Made by a program: the position numbers and the translations under genes
The notes under the pieces: generated by a model
What the model saw: the letters and a program-made list of their open reading frames with translations, nothing else
Told to the model about the DNA's origin: nothing
Database searches by the model: none
Shown: one piece after another, positions 1 to 9,900 of the stretch
Numbering within the stretch: position 1 is the first letter of the stretch
How the letters are laid out: every line of letters begins with the position of its first letter
Assembly (NCBI RefSeq): GCF_021165935.1
Contig: NZ_CP088953.1
Coordinates: forward strand, 1,493,001-1,557,000
Direction of reading: 5' to 3'
Length of the DNA stretch: 64,000 bases
Source: Microbulbifer elongatus
Lineage (GTDB): Bacteria; Pseudomonadota; Gammaproteobacteria; Pseudomonadales; Cellvibrionaceae

Positions 1-1
1 C

Positions 2-709
2 GCGAACCTCGGGCTTTTCGGGTGGTTCCTGAACAAGGACCAGGCTCCCGCTGCCAGGGTTACCGCGGTGGCGACGGATGTTGGGGTCAACACCATATCT
101 CTGGTCAGTGAGGTGGATTCCGCTGAGCTTGAGGCTGTCGCCCCGCCCCCCGAGCCGTCGCCGCCGGAGGTGGCGGCTGGTGCTCAAACCCGGGCGGCGC
201 CCCTGTGTACTCTGGTAGGGCCTTTTGAAAAGGCGTACCAGGGTGAAGACGTGGCGCAGCGCCTGCAGGCGCTGCAGGTGGATGCGGTGCTGCGGGATGT
301 GGAGATGCAGGGGCAGATGCGCTATTGGGTTTACCTGGCACCTCTGAATTCTACGCGCGAGGCCTTTCGCAAGCTGCGTGAGCTGCAGGCGGCGGGTATC
401 GACAGCTACGTGATCCCGAAGGGGTCGCTGGAAAATGGCATCTCCTTCGGCATCTTCTCCGAGCTGGCGAGGGCGCAATCCCTCGCCAGAGAATTGCGCG
501 AGCGCGGGTTTGCCGCGGAATTTCGCGAGGAGCCGCAAACTTATCTCGAGCGCTGGGTCGTGCTCACCAATGAGGACCCTGTATCCGCGGTGGGTGCAGG
601 TGAGCAGATTGGCGACGAGTTCTGGCAGCAATTACAGCTCGACTACCCGGATATCGAGCGGCGTCAGAATCTGTGCAGTGAGATTCGGCAGGACAGCGCC
701 GATCGGTAA
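2..709 (+). CDS. SPOR-domain protein, 5' end outside window
   Basis: The reading frame is open from the first bases, so the start lies upstream of the window; the GTG at 68 is only an internal candidate. The visible N-terminal part has a short hydrophobic run (LGLFGWFL), suggesting a membrane anchor. A Pro/Ala-rich linker follows, then two alpha/beta stretches typical of SPOR domains (around YWVYLAPL and GISFGIFS). SPOR domains bind denuded septal peptidoglycan. In pseudomonads a gene of this kind sits between coaX and the same tRNA-tuf cluster, which fits the downstream context. It ends 58 bases before the tRNA promoter-like sequence. Exact cellular role unknown. Confidence 0.75.
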   Translation, partial: ANLGLFGWFLNKDQAPAARVTAVATDVGVNTISLVSEVDSAELEAVAPPPEPSPPEVAAGAQTRAAPLCTLVGPFEKAYQGEDVAQRLQALQVDAVLRDVEMQGQMRYWVYLAPLNSTREAFRKLRELQAAGIDSYVIPKGSLENGISFGIFSELARAQSLARELRERGFAAEFREEPQTYLERWVVLTNEDPVSAVGAGEQIGDEFWQQLQLDYPDIERRQNLCSEIRQDSADR

Positions 710-767
710 GTATCTGGCGAAGAACAACAAATTGTCTTTCGGGGTGAAGAAAAGCGACAACAGGCTG

Positions 768-796
768 TTGCGTGTCGCCATCACTTCCCCTAGAAT
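768..796 (+). promoter_or_regulatory. Promoter-like sequence for tRNA-tuf operon
   Basis: TTGCGT at 768-773 is followed after 17 bases by TAGAAT at 791-796. A C-rich stretch (CCCGCCTCC) follows at the expected discriminator, as in stringently controlled stable-RNA promoters. It lies 70 bases before the first tRNA. Confidence 0.6.
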
Positions 797-866
797 CCCG
801 CCTCCACTTCAGGGGTGGTCAACAACACCTGAAGCGGGTGGAGCCTCCGGGTTTCATTTTTGAGGT

Positions 867-942
867 GCTGGCGTAGCTCAGTTGGTAGAGCAGCTGACTT
901 GTAATCAGCCGGTCGGGGGTTCGACTCCTCTCGCCAGCTCCA
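867..942 (+). tRNA. tRNA-Thr (TGT)
   Basis: 76-base cloverleaf with acceptor arms GCTGGCG/CGCCAGC, anticodon TGT at 900-902 in loop CTTGTAA, a T-loop TTCGACT and an encoded CCA end. First of four tandem tRNAs before tuf, the order seen in pseudomonads (Thr-Tyr-Gly-Thr). Confidence 0.97.
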
Positions 943-1053
943 TCTCTCTTCCTGTTCGCGGGCTGCTGAAGAAAATCAGTTAAGTGTGTGAAATTAAAGG
1001 AAAAACTTGTTGACATCGAAAAGGTCGCTGTAGAAAATACGCACCGCTTTCGG

Positions 1054-1137
1054 GCAGGGGTTCCCGAGTGGCCAAAGGGATCAGACTGTAAATCTGACGC
1101 GCAAGCTTCGGTGGTTCGAATCCACCCCCCTGCACCA
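1054..1137 (+). tRNA. tRNA-Tyr (GTA)
   Basis: 84-base type II tRNA with long variable arm. Acceptor arms are GCAGGGG/CCCCTGC, the anticodon GTA is at 1088-1090, the T-loop is TTCGAAT, and CCA is encoded. Confidence 0.97.
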
Positions 1138-1218
1138 TTATTCAGATGCCTGTGTGCTGGCATCGAAGATGGAAGAGGTTGTTTGGTCTTCTGTCTGGAG
1201 GTTATCGCACGCGATAGC

Positions 1219-1292
<74 letters not shown>

Positions 1293-1418
1293 TTTTATTG
1301 TGCGGAGCCTGGTTGGCAAGCTTGAAAAAGCTTGGTTCTAAAGTCGCTCGGCTCTCTGGGTTGTGCGCATGCAGGCGGCCCCGTCTGCGCCGGCAGAAAC
1401 TGCTGGCTTCTGGAGTAA

Positions 1419-1493
1419 GCTCATGTAGCTCAGGGGTAGAGCACACCCTTGGTAAGGGTGAGGTCGGCGGTTCAAATCCGCCCATGAGCTCCA
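1419..1493 (+). tRNA. tRNA-Thr (GGT)
   Basis: 75-base cloverleaf with acceptor GCTCATG/CATGAGC, anticodon GGT at 1451-1453, T-loop TTCAAAT and encoded CCA. It is followed at 1501-1530 by a 9-bp hairpin (TAGCCGCGG/CCGCGGCTA, 12-base loop). That hairpin has no real T-run and is more likely a processing signal than a terminator before tuf. Confidence 0.97.
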
Positions 1494-1664
1494 TTATTCG
1501 TAGCCGCGGTGACTGGTGTCTCCGCGGCTATTTGTATCCGGGTTTTGTGTCTTTTGGCGGCCCGGGTGCGCAGGCTCCCGAGCGGACTCATGTCTGTGAA
1601 TGTATGGGAGCCGTTCTTGGTAATAGTCGCTAGTTCGGCTCACGCTTATATTGGGAGGCCCGCA

Positions 1665-2888
1665 ATGGGAAAAGAAAAGTTTGAACGTTCCAAGCCCCAC
1701 GTAAACGTGGGCACCATTGGTCACGTTGACCACGGTAAAACCACCCTGACCGCTGCGCTGACCCGCGTATGTTCCGAAGTGTGGGGCGGCGCTGCTGTTG
1801 AGTTCGCCGGTATCGATAACGCTCCGGAAGAGCGTGAGCGTGGTATCACCATCGCGACCTCTCACGTGGAATACGAGTCCCCGACCCGTCACTACGCCCA
1901 CGTAGACTGCCCGGGACACGCCGACTACGTTAAGAATATGATCACCGGTGCTGCTCAGATGGACGGCGCTATCCTGGTATGTGGCGCGACTGACGGTCCT
2001 ATGCCGCAGACCCGTGAGCACATCCTGCTGTCCCGTCAGGTAGGTGTACCTTACATCGTTGTATTCCTGAACAAAGCAGACCTGCTGGCAGAAGACTGTG
2101 GCGGCGTAGGCTCTGAAGAATATGCAGAGATGCTGGAACTGGTAGAGATGGAGCTGCGCGAGCTGCTGGATCAATACGAATTCCCGGGTGACGACACTCC
2201 GATCATCGCTGGTTCTGCCCTGATGGCCCTGAATGGCGAAGATGACAACGAGCTGGGCACCAGCGCGGTTAAGAAGCTGGTAGAAACCCTGGATGAGTAC
2301 ATTCCGGAGCCGGAGCGCGCTGTAGATCAGCCGTTCCTGATGCCGATCGAAGACGTATTCTCCATCTCTGGTCGCGGTACCGTAGTAACTGGTCGTGTAG
2401 AGCGTGGCATTATCAACACTGGTGACGAAATCCAGATCGTTGGTATCAAAGAAACCACTCAAACCACCTGTACCGGTGTTGAAATGTTCCGCAAGCTGCT
2501 CGACGAAGGTCGTGCTGGTGAGAACATTGGCGCCCTGCTGCGTGGCACCAAGCGTGACGAAGTTGAGCGTGGTCAGGTACTGGCGAAGCCGGGCTCCATC
2601 ACCCCGCACACCAAGTTCGAAGGTGAGGTGTACATCCTGTCCAAGGACGAAGGTGGTCGTCACACCCCGCTCTTCAAAGGCTACCGTCCGCAGTTCTACT
2701 TCCGTACCACCGACGTAACCGGTGCGGTTGAGCTGCCGGAAGGCACCGAAATGGTAATGCCGGGCGACAATATTCAGATGTCTGTGACTCTGATTGCTCC
2801 GATCGCCATGGAAGAAGGTCTGCGCTTCGCGATCCGCGAAGGTGGCCGTACCGTTGGTGCTGGTGTTGTAGCTAAAATCATCGAGTAA
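1665..2888 (+). CDS. tuf: Elongation factor Tu, copy 1
   Basis: 407-residue EF-Tu, the GTPase that brings aminoacyl-tRNA to the ribosome. G1 motif GHVDHGKT is at residues 19-26, DCPGH near 80 and NKAD as the G4 box; domains 2 and 3 follow. The ATG at 1665 is preceded by GGGAGG and gives the usual MGKEKFER start. The protein is 13 residues longer than E. coli EF-Tu (394). About 10 of these form an insertion right after NKAD ([12 protein letters not shown]) and 3 lie in the GEDDNELGT region. It is nearly identical to copy 2 at 18919, differing mainly at a short N-terminal patch and at MSVTLIAP near the C-terminus. Cotranscription with the upstream tRNAs is likely. Confidence 0.98.
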   Translation: MGKEKFERSKPHVNVGTIGHVDHGKTTLTAALTRVCSEVWGGAAVEFAGIDNAPEERERGITIATSHVEYESPTRHYAHVDCPGHADYVKNMITGAAQMDGAILVCGATDGPMPQTREHILLSRQVGVPYIVVFLNKADLLAEDCGGVGSEEYAEMLELVEMELRELLDQYEFPGDDTPIIAGSALMALNGEDDNELGTSAVKKLVETLDEYIPEPERAVDQPFLMPIEDVFSISGRGTVVTGRVERGIINTGDEIQIVGIKETTQTTCTGVEMFRKLLDEGRAGENIGALLRGTKRDEVERGQVLAKPGSITPHTKFEGEVYILSKDEGGRHTPLFKGYRPQFYFRTTDVTGAVELPEGTEMVMPGDNIQMSVTLIAPIAMEEGLRFAIREGGRTVGAGVVAKIIE

Positions 2889-2929
2889 TCGATGTGGGGT
2901 GCGATTGCCAGTTGAATTGGTGGTCGCAC

Positions 2930-2957
2930 TTGCAAATGCTGGGGTGGGTGGTATGAT
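2930..2957 (+). promoter_or_regulatory. Promoter-like sequence for trpT-secE-nusG
   Basis: TTGCAA at 2930-2935, a 16-base spacer and TATGAT at 2952-2957, then a C-rich discriminator (CCGCCCC). It lies 51 bases before tRNA-Trp. Confidence 0.6.
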
Positions 2958-3008
2958 CCGCCCCTCATTTTTTCCGGCGGTGGCGCCGTCTGCCTCCGGA
3001 AGTGTTCC

Positions 3009-3084
3009 AGGCCAGTAGTTCAATTGGTAGAGCACCGGTCTCCAAAACCGGCTGTTGGGGGTTCGAGTCCCTCCTGGCCTGCCA
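3009..3084 (+). tRNA. tRNA-Trp (CCA)
   Basis: 76-base cloverleaf with acceptor AGGCCAG/CTGGCCT, anticodon CCA at 3042-3044, T-loop TTCGAGT and encoded CCA. Position between tuf and secE is conserved in many gammaproteobacteria. Confidence 0.97.
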
Positions 3085-3201
3085 ACTTTCAGATGCCCGC
3101 AAGGGGCCTGCAGTTGGGCTATCCTGTACTGCTGTCGCTCTTTGTGGTCGTTGGCAATAAAGGCGCCTTGCGGTATAGAGGCGCGCTAAAGGCTTCTTCG
3201 T

Positions 3202-3570
3202 ATGAATGCTAAAGTAGAGGCGAAAACCTTTCGTCTTGACGGCCTCAAGTGGCTGCTTGTAGTGCTGCTGGTTGGCGCTGCGGTTGCCGGCAATTCCTAC
3301 TACGCCGAAATTCCCCTGCTGTATCGCGTATTGGCAATCGTTGCGCTTTGCCTGGTGGCGGTATTTGTCGCAGTGCAGACCGAGAAGGGTAACGCTTTCT
3401 GGAATCTGTTGCGGGAGGCGCAGAATGAAGTGCGCCGCGTAGTGTGGCCGACCCGCCAAGAAGCGACCCAGACCACTCTGATTGTGGTGGTGTTTGTGCT
3501 GCTGATGGCAGTCATTCTGTGGGCGTTGGATTCCGGCCTCGGCTGGATTGCTTCCAAGATCATTGGCTAA
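3202..3570 (+). CDS. secE: Preprotein translocase subunit SecE
   Basis: 122-residue inner-membrane protein, the clamp subunit of the SecYEG channel. Three hydrophobic segments are visible (about residues 14-32, 38-58 and 93-113). The conserved amphipathic helix with VWPTR at 81-85 precedes the last one. This is the three-helix gammaproteobacterial form. It is followed by nusG with a 10-base gap, the usual secE-nusG pair. Confidence 0.96.
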   Translation: MNAKVEAKTFRLDGLKWLLVVLLVGAAVAGNSYYAEIPLLYRVLAIVALCLVAVFVAVQTEKGNAFWNLLREAQNEVRRVVWPTRQEATQTTLIVVVFVLLMAVILWALDSGLGWIASKIIG

Positions 3571-3580
3571 AGGTTAATCC

Positions 3581-4114
3581 ATGGCAAAGCATTGGTATGT
3601 GGTTCAGGCTTACTCCGGTTATGAGAAGCGCGTAAAGACTTCTCTGAAGGAGCGCATTGAGCTGCACGAAATGGATCACCTCTTTGGTGAGGTTCTGGTT
3701 CCCACCGAGGAAGTGGTGGAAATGCGTGCCGGCCAGAAGCGCAAAAGTGAGCGCAAGTTTTTCCCCGGCTACGTGCTGGTGGAGATGGAGCTGAATGACG
3801 ATACCTGGCACCTGGTCAAAGAGACCCCGCGCGTGCTGGGTTTTATTGGCGGCAAGGCAGATAAGCCGGCCCCGATTACCGACCGCGAAGCGCAGGCGAT
3901 CCTGAATCGCATCGACGACTCCGTCGACAAGCCCAAGCCGAAGACGTTGTTCGAGCCGGGCGAGATGGTGCGCGTTATCGATGGTCCGTTTAATGACTTC
4001 AATGGTGTGGTTGAAGAGGTCAATTACGAGAAGAGCCGCCTGCGGGTGGCAGTATTGATCTTCGGGCGCTCCACACCGGTAGAGCTTGAGTTCGGTCAGG
4101 TAGAAAAGAACTGA
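3581..4114 (+). CDS. nusG: Transcription antitermination factor NusG
   Basis: 177-residue protein. The N-terminal NGN domain opens with [11 protein letters not shown] and carries the [10 protein letters not shown] core that contacts RNA polymerase. A KOW domain follows from about residue 125 ([11 protein letters not shown]). It couples RNA polymerase to Rho and to ribosomal S10. Second gene of the secE-nusG operon, and the last before the hairpin at 4135-4163. Confidence 0.97.
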   Translation: MAKHWYVVQAYSGYEKRVKTSLKERIELHEMDHLFGEVLVPTEEVVEMRAGQKRKSERKFFPGYVLVEMELNDDTWHLVKETPRVLGFIGGKADKPAPITDREAQAILNRIDDSVDKPKPKTLFEPGEMVRVIDGPFNDFNGVVEEVNYEKSRLRVAVLIFGRSTPVELEFGQVEKN

Positions 4115-4134
4115 ATTTGAGTTGAAAGGATTCG

Positions 4135-4163
4135 GCCCTCTTTCGCTGTGAGCGGAAGGGGGC
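4135..4163 (+). terminator. Terminator/attenuator-like hairpin before rplK
   Basis: GCCCTCTTTCGC (4135-4146) pairs with GCGGAAGGGGGC (4152-4163): 12 pairs including two G-U, with a TGTGA loop. Only a short TTT follows, so termination is probably partial. Between here and rplK a weak promoter-like pair, TTGTAC (4252-4257) and GTTAAT (4275-4280) with 17-base spacing, could restart transcription. Confidence 0.55.
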
Positions 4164-4303
4164 TTTCACGTCCCTGAAAACCAAGTATCTCTTTCCGGAA
4201 TTCTGGATGGGTGCCTGGTTGGGGCAAACAGGGGAGCCGAGCGTTGCACGTTTGTACAAGTGTACAGCGCAGGCGTTAATACCCAGTTAAAGAGGAAGCT
4301 GTA

Positions 4304-4735
4304 ATGGCTAAGAAAATCGAAGCTTATATCAAGCTGCAAGTGAAGGCCGGTCAGGCCAACCCGAGTCCCCCCGTTGGTCCTGCTCTGGGTCAGCACGGTG
4401 TGAACATCATGGAGTTCTGTAAAGCGTTCAACGCACAGACTCAAGGTCTGGAGCCGGGCCTGCCGGTACCGGTTGTGATCTCTGTATACAGCGATCGCTC
4501 CTTCACCTTCATCATGAAGTCTCCGCCCGCCGCGGTTCTGCTGCGTAAGGCTGCCAAGATCAAGAGTGGTTCCGGTCGTCCGAACACCGACAAAGTCGGT
4601 AAAGTGACCCGCGCTCAGATCGAAGAAATCGTGGAAATGAAAAAAGCAGACCTGACTGCCTCCGATATGGACGCAGCGGTGCGCACCATCGCGGGTTCTG
4701 CTCGCAGTGCCGGTATCGAAGTGGAGGGTCTGTAA
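4304..4735 (+). CDS. rplK: 50S ribosomal protein L11
   Basis: 143-residue L11, which binds the GTPase-associated region of 23S rRNA and is needed for RelA activation. The opening matches the family ([13 protein letters not shown], then [19 protein letters not shown]). An AGAGGAAG ribosome binding site precedes the ATG. Its stop is directly followed by the rplA start with no spacer, so the two are translationally linked. L1 usually represses this pair by binding its mRNA. Confidence 0.97.
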   Translation: MAKKIEAYIKLQVKAGQANPSPPVGPALGQHGVNIMEFCKAFNAQTQGLEPGLPVPVVISVYSDRSFTFIMKSPPAAVLLRKAAKIKSGSGRPNTDKVGKVTRAQIEEIVEMKKADLTASDMDAAVRTIAGSARSAGIEVEGL

Positions 4736-5434
4736 GTGGCTAAATTGACCAAGCGTCAGCGCGCAATGGCTGAAAAACTGGAAGCTGGCAAAGCTTACGG
4801 TATCGACGAAGCCGTCGCGCTGCTGAAAGAGTTCTCCAACGTTAAGTTCTCCGAAACCGTTGATGCTGCCATCAACCTGGGTATCGATCCGCGTAAATCC
4901 GACCAGGCTGTTCGCGGTGCGACCACTCTGCCGCACGGTACCGGTAAAGACGTACGCGTTGCTGTATTCACCCAGGGTGCCAACGCCGACGCCGCGAAAG
5001 AAGCGGGCGCCGATGTTGTAGGCATGGACGAGCTGGCCGCAGAAGTGAAAGCCGGCAAGATGGATTTCGACGTGGTCGTGGCTTCTCCGGACGCCATGCG
5101 CGTTGTAGGCCAGCTGGGCCAGATCCTCGGTCCACGCGGCCTGATGCCGAACCCGAAAACCGGCACCGTAACCCCGGACGTTGCGACTGCGGTTAAGAAT
5201 GCCAAGGCTGGTCAGGTGCGTTTCCGCGCTGACAAAGGCGGCATCATTCACGGCGGTATCGGCAAAGTTAGCTTTGACGCCAAGGCTCTGAAAGAGAACC
5301 TGGAAGCGCTGGTTGCTGACCTGAAAAAGGCCAAGCCGGCTTCCGCGAAAGGCGTATACCTGAAAAAGATCACCCTGAGCACCACTATGGGCCCGGGTCT
5401 GACTCTGGATCAGGCTTCTCTGGACGTTAAGTAA
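4736..5434 (+). CDS. rplA: 50S ribosomal protein L1
   Basis: 232-residue L1, L1-stalk protein and, in the family, translational repressor of rplKA. The start is GTG at 4736, immediately after the rplK TAA; the GGAGGG ribosome binding site lies inside the last rplK codons (4723-4728). The family signature is visible around [14 protein letters not shown]. The pair is separated from rplJL by a 302-base leader. Confidence 0.97.
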   Translation: MAKLTKRQRAMAEKLEAGKAYGIDEAVALLKEFSNVKFSETVDAAINLGIDPRKSDQAVRGATTLPHGTGKDVRVAVFTQGANADAAKEAGADVVGMDELAAEVKAGKMDFDVVVASPDAMRVVGQLGQILGPRGLMPNPKTGTVTPDVATAVKNAKAGQVRFRADKGGIIHGGIGKVSFDAKALKENLEALVADLKKAKPASAKGVYLKKITLSTTMGPGLTLDQASLDVK

Positions 5435-5736
5435 TTCCCGAGGGGATTCACTGCGTTCAGTAAAAAGAACTTTGGGGTTCGTCGCGCTGCTGGGGTTGTT
5501 TCCAGATGGGGCGACGGGCCGTCAAAGACCGTAGGTGCGGTGGGTGTTTGAGGTTTAAATGTCCCCGCTTAATCCGCTCTCTGGCCAAGTGGCCACTAGG
5601 TCCTGAACCGAAGGGAGCGAGCCTACGCAGACGGTGTGCCCAAACCAGTATTTTTACTGGATTTGAGCTTTAAGCACCGGAACGGGCCGGGTTTACATGG
5701 TGTTCCCGGCCTTCATTCAAATCCAGGAGTGACACT
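5435..5736 (+). promoter_or_regulatory. rplJ leader with mutually exclusive hairpins
   Basis: 302 bases without a gene. Near its 3' end CCAGTA (5645-5650) and TACTGG (5655-5660) form a tight TTTT-loop hairpin. CTGGATTTGA (5657-5666) can instead pair over 10 perfect bases with TCAAATCCAG (5717-5726), which covers the first bases of the rplJ ribosome binding site AGGAG (5725-5729). That long-range helix encloses a further GGCCGGG (5685-5691)/CCCGGCC (5705-5711) hairpin. The two arrangements share 5657-5660 and cannot coexist. The position is that of the L10 autoregulatory leader known in bacteria; a match to that family is inferred, not tested. Confidence 0.6.
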
Positions 5737-6231
5737 ATGGCTATTGGACTCGTAGACAAGAAAGCGATTGTCGCGGAAGTCCAGCAGGCTGCTGAGGGTG
5801 CTCTGTCTGCGGTTGTTGCGGATTCCCGTGGCGTAACCGTGAATGACATGACTGCCCTGCGCAAAGAGGCTCGCGAGAACGGCGTTTGGTTGAAAGTCGT
5901 CCGCAATACTCTGGCGCGTCGCGCTCTGGCCGGTACCGAATTCGAATGTCTCATCGAGAAATTCGTCGGTCCCAGCATCATTGCTTTCTCCAACGAACAC
6001 CCGGGTGCCGGCGCGCGCATCCTGAAGGCGTTCGCGAAAGACAATGAAAAGCTGGAGCTGAAAGGTGCCGCCTTCGAAGGCGTAGCGACTGACATCGCTC
6101 TGTTGGCAAGCCTGCCGACTTACGATGAAGCAATCGCTAAGCTGATGAGCTGCATGAAAGAAGCCTCTGCTGGCAAACTGGTTCGCACTATTGCGGCCGT
6201 TCGCGACCAAAAAGAGCAGGAAGCTGCGTAA
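5737..6231 (+). CDS. rplJ: 50S ribosomal protein L10
   Basis: 164-residue L10, base of the L7/L12 stalk. It opens with the typical [15 protein letters not shown]. The C-terminal helix (after residue 130) binds L7/L12 dimers. L10 in complex with L12 represses its own mRNA in E. coli, and the leader just upstream contains a fold able to hide the ribosome binding site. rplL follows 86 bases later. Confidence 0.96.
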   Translation: MAIGLVDKKAIVAEVQQAAEGALSAVVADSRGVTVNDMTALRKEARENGVWLKVVRNTLARRALAGTEFECLIEKFVGPSIIAFSNEHPGAGARILKAFAKDNEKLELKGAAFEGVATDIALLASLPTYDEAIAKLMSCMKEASAGKLVRTIAAVRDQKEQEAA

Positions 6232-6317
6232 TTGTTTCGCAAAAGCGAAATGGCAGTTTTCCACTTTTAAAGAAATTACGAGCAGTTTCCTGCTCACACG
6301 AAATCAGGTACTAACTC

Positions 6318-6689
6318 ATGTCTCTGACTAAAGAAGATATCATCAATGCGATCGCCGAAATGTCCGTTAAGGACGTTGTTGAGCTGATCGAAGCAATGGA
6401 AGAGAAATTCGGCGTAACCGCAGCGGCTGCTGTTGTTGCCGGTGGCGCTGCTGGCGGCGAAGCTGCTGCAGAAGAGAAAGACTCTTTCGACGTAATCCTG
6501 GCAAGCGCTGGCGACAAGAAAGTGAACGTGATCAAGGCTGTTCGCGGCATCACTGGTCTGGGCCTGAAAGAAGCCAAAGCTCTGGTAGACGGCGCTCCAA
6601 GCCCGCTGAAAGAAGGCGCTACCAAAGAAGAGGCCGAAGAAGCCAAAGCGCAGCTGGAAGAAGCTGGCGCTACCGTAGAACTGAAGTAA
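6318..6689 (+). CDS. rplL: 50S ribosomal protein L7/L12
   Basis: 123-residue acidic stalk protein that recruits translational GTPases. The N-terminal dimerisation helices are followed by an Ala/Gly-rich hinge (about residues 35-52). The conserved globular C-terminal domain then has [10 protein letters not shown] and [13 protein letters not shown]. It is transcribed with rplJ. The strong hairpin just after the gene is where a partial attenuator normally sets the ratio of stalk protein to RNA polymerase. Confidence 0.97.
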   Translation: MSLTKEDIINAIAEMSVKDVVELIEAMEEKFGVTAAAAVVAGGAAGGEAAAEEKDSFDVILASAGDKKVNVIKAVRGITGLGLKEAKALVDGAPSPLKEGATKEEAEEAKAQLEEAGATVELK

Positions 6690-6996
6690 TTCGGTTTTAC
6701 CAATGGCCGCCAACCGCGATTGATTCAGCGGTTGGCGGAAAGGCTGGTGGATATTTGTCCGCCGGCCTTTTTGCCGTTTGCGGCATGGGGCTTTTTTGCG
6801 CCACTGGCGCAGAGCGTTTCACAAGGTAAACGGCAAACAAACCGAGAGGTTTGCGCTCAGAGTGGTACGTTTTTTGGTCACTTCCATAAGCGTAGCGCAA
6901 TGTGCAGAGACTTCTCGCCCGGATGGACTGCGTACTGTCAGAAATCTGACCGCAGTTCTGATGAAGTCTTGTCACCGATCAAGCTGGGGAATATGA
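6690..6996 (+). promoter_or_regulatory. rplL-rpoB spacer with attenuator-like hairpins
   Basis: 307 bases without a gene. CCGCCAACCGC (6707-6717) pairs perfectly with GCGGTTGGCGG (6728-6738) over 11 bp with a 10-base loop and no following T-run. Further small hairpins are TGCCG/CGGCA (6772-6785), then a C-T6 run, and TGCGCC/GGCGCA (6797-6811). In E. coli the equivalent spacer holds a partial terminator and an RNase III site; a similar role is inferred. Confidence 0.5.
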
Positions 6997-9900
6997 ATGG
7001 CTTACTCATACACTGAGAAAAAACGTATCCGCAAGGATTTTGGCAAACTGCCTAAGGTCATGGACGTGCCTTTCCTGCTTGCGATACAGCTGGAATCGTA
7101 TCGCAAATTTACTCAGGCCGACACGCGCCCGGATGAGCGCCTGGATATCGGCCTGCAGGCTGCGTTCAAGTCTGTATTTCCGATTGTCAGCTACTCTGGC
7201 AACGCCGCTCTGGAGTATGTGAGCTACACACTCGGCAAACCCGCCTTCGATGTCAAGGAATGTACCCTGCGCGGTGTGACCTACGCCTGCCCGCTGCGTG
7301 TACGTGTTCGCCTGATTATTTACGATAAAGAATCAGCGAATAAGTCCATCAAGGACATCAAGGAACAGGAAGTGTACATGGGCGAGATTCCGCTCATGAC
7401 CGAAAACGGTACCTTCGTGATTAACGGTACCGAGCGCGTAATCGTATCCCAGCTGCACCGCTCCCCGGGTGTATTCTTCGATCACGACAAAGGCAAGACC
7501 CACTCCTCCGGTAAGCTGCTCTACGCCGCGCGAGTGATTCCTTACCGCGGCTCCTGGCTGGATTTCGAATTCGATCCGAAGGACCTGGTCTACGTACGTA
7601 TCGACCGTCGTCGTAAGCTGCCGGCAACCATCCTGCTGCGCGCCCTGGGTTATAGCTCCCAGGAAATGCTGGAAATGTTCTTCGACACCAGCAAGTTCAC
7701 CCTGAACGACGAAACCGTCAGCCTCGAGCTGATTCCGTCCCGCCTGCGCGGTGACGTTGCCTCCTTCGACATCAAGGACGGCAACGGCAAGGTGATTGTT
7801 GAAGAAGGCCGCCGCATTACTCCGCGTCACATCCGTCAGCTGGAAAAGGCTGGTGTCGAAAAGCTGGAAGCGCCGATTTCCTACCTGTACGGCCGCGTAC
7901 TGGCCCATGACGTGATCGACGACTCCACCGGTGAGGTAGTGGTAGAGGCGAATGCCGAGATCACCGAAGAAGTGGTCACCAAGCTGCGCATCCTGAATGT
8001 TCAGACCATCGAGACGCTGTACACCAACGATCTGGATTGTGGTCCGTTCATTTCCGACACCCTGCGCGCCGACCCTTCCCGTACCGAGCTGGAAGCGCTG
8101 GTGGAAATCTACCGCATGATGCGCCCGGGCGAGCCGCCCACCAAGGAGTCTGCAGAGTCTCTGTTCGAGAATCTGTTCTTCTCCGACGAGCGCTATGACC
8201 TGTCTGCGGTTGGTCGCATGAAGTTCAACCGCCGCCTGAATCGCGAAGACGAGACTGGCCAGGGCACTCTGAGTAAAGAAGACATCGTCGATGTTCTGAA
8301 GACCCTGATCGAGATCCGTAACGGTCGCGGCATGGTGGACGATATCGACCACCTGGGTAACCGTCGTGTGCGTTCCGTGGGTGAGATGGCGGAAAACCAA
8401 TTCCGCGTCGGTCTGGTACGTGTAGAGCGTGCGGTAAAAGAGCGCCTGTCCATGGCCGAGTCCGAAGGCCTGATGCCGCAGGACCTGATCAACGCCAAAC
8501 CGGTGGCCGCTGCGGTGAAGGAATTCTTCGGTTCCTCCCAGCTGTCCCAGTTTATGGACCAGAACAACCCGCTGTCGGAAGTTACCCACAAGCGCCGCGT
8601 TTCCGCGTTGGGCCCGGGTGGCCTGATCCGTGAGCGTGCGGGCTTTGAGGTGCGCGACGTGCACCCGACCCACTACGGCCGTGTATGTCCGATTGAAACA
8701 CCGGAAGGTCCGAACATCGGTCTGATCAACTCTCTGGCCACCTATGCCCGCGCCAACCACTACGGCTTCCTGGAAAGCCCGTACCGCAAGGTGGTTGACG
8801 GTCAGGTAACCGACGAAATCGAGTACCTGTCTGCGATCAACGAAGCCAATTACGTGGTGGCACAGGCGTCTGCTGCGGTGGACGAGAACGGTCGTTTTAC
8901 CGATGACCTGGTCAGCGTGCGCCACCAGTACGAATTTACCCTGAAGACCCCGGACGAAATCCAGTATATGGACGTGTCCGCCCGTCAGGTTGTGTCTGTT
9001 GCCGCGGCAATGATTCCGTTCCTGGAACACGATGACGCCAACCGCGCATTGATGGGATCGAACATGCAGCGTCAGGCGGTTCCGACCCTGCGCGCTGAGA
9101 AACCGCTGGTGGGCACCGGCATGGAGCGCACCGTAGCGCGCGACTCCGGTGTCTGTATCGTGGCCAAGCGCGGCGGTGTGATTGAGCGCGTCGATGCCAG
9201 CCGCGTGGTTGTGCGCGTGCACGACGACGAGGTGGAAGCCGGTGATGCGGGTGTGGATCTGTACGGTCTCACCAAGTACACCCGCTCCAACCAGAACACC
9301 TGCATCAACCAGCGCCCGATCGTAAAGACCGGCGACGTGGTTGCCCGCGGTGACATCCTGGCCGACGGCCCGTCTGTCGATCTGGGTGAGCTGGCTCTGG
9401 GCCAGAATATGCGCATCGCGTTCATGCCGTGGAACGGCTACAACTTCGAGGACTCCATCCTCGTCTCCGAGCGCGTGGTTCAGGAAGACCGCTTCACCAC
9501 TATCCATATCCAGGAGCTGACCTGTATTGCCCGTGATACCAAGCTGGGCAGTGAGGAAATCACCTCGGATATTCCCAACGTGGGCGAGTCTGCGCTGAAC
9601 AAGCTGGATGAGTCCGGCATCGTGTACATCGGTGCGGAAGTGGGCGCTGGCGATATTCTGGTGGGTAAGGTGACCCCGAAAGGCGAAGCCCAGCTGACCC
9701 CGGAAGAAAAACTGCTGCGTGCGATCTTCGGTGAGAAGGCCTCCGACGTAAAAGACACTTCTCTGCGTGCGCCTTCCGGCACCCGCGGTACCGTGATCGA
9801 CGTACAGGTCTTCACCCGCGATGGTCTGCAGAAAGACCAGCGCTCCCTCGCCATCGAGAAGGCCCAGCTGGACGAAGTGCGCAAGGACCTGAACGAAGAG

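Noticed and set aside
1494..3035. 513-codon open frame antisense to tuf copy 1, repeated at copy 2
   Set aside because: The same antisense frame appears opposite both tuf copies simply because the genes are near identical, and it runs through the tRNA-Trp region.
5582..5595. TGGCCAAGTGGCCA palindrome in the rplJ leader
   Set aside because: As RNA it can form only a 4-bp stem with a 4-base loop, which is too weak to claim a function.
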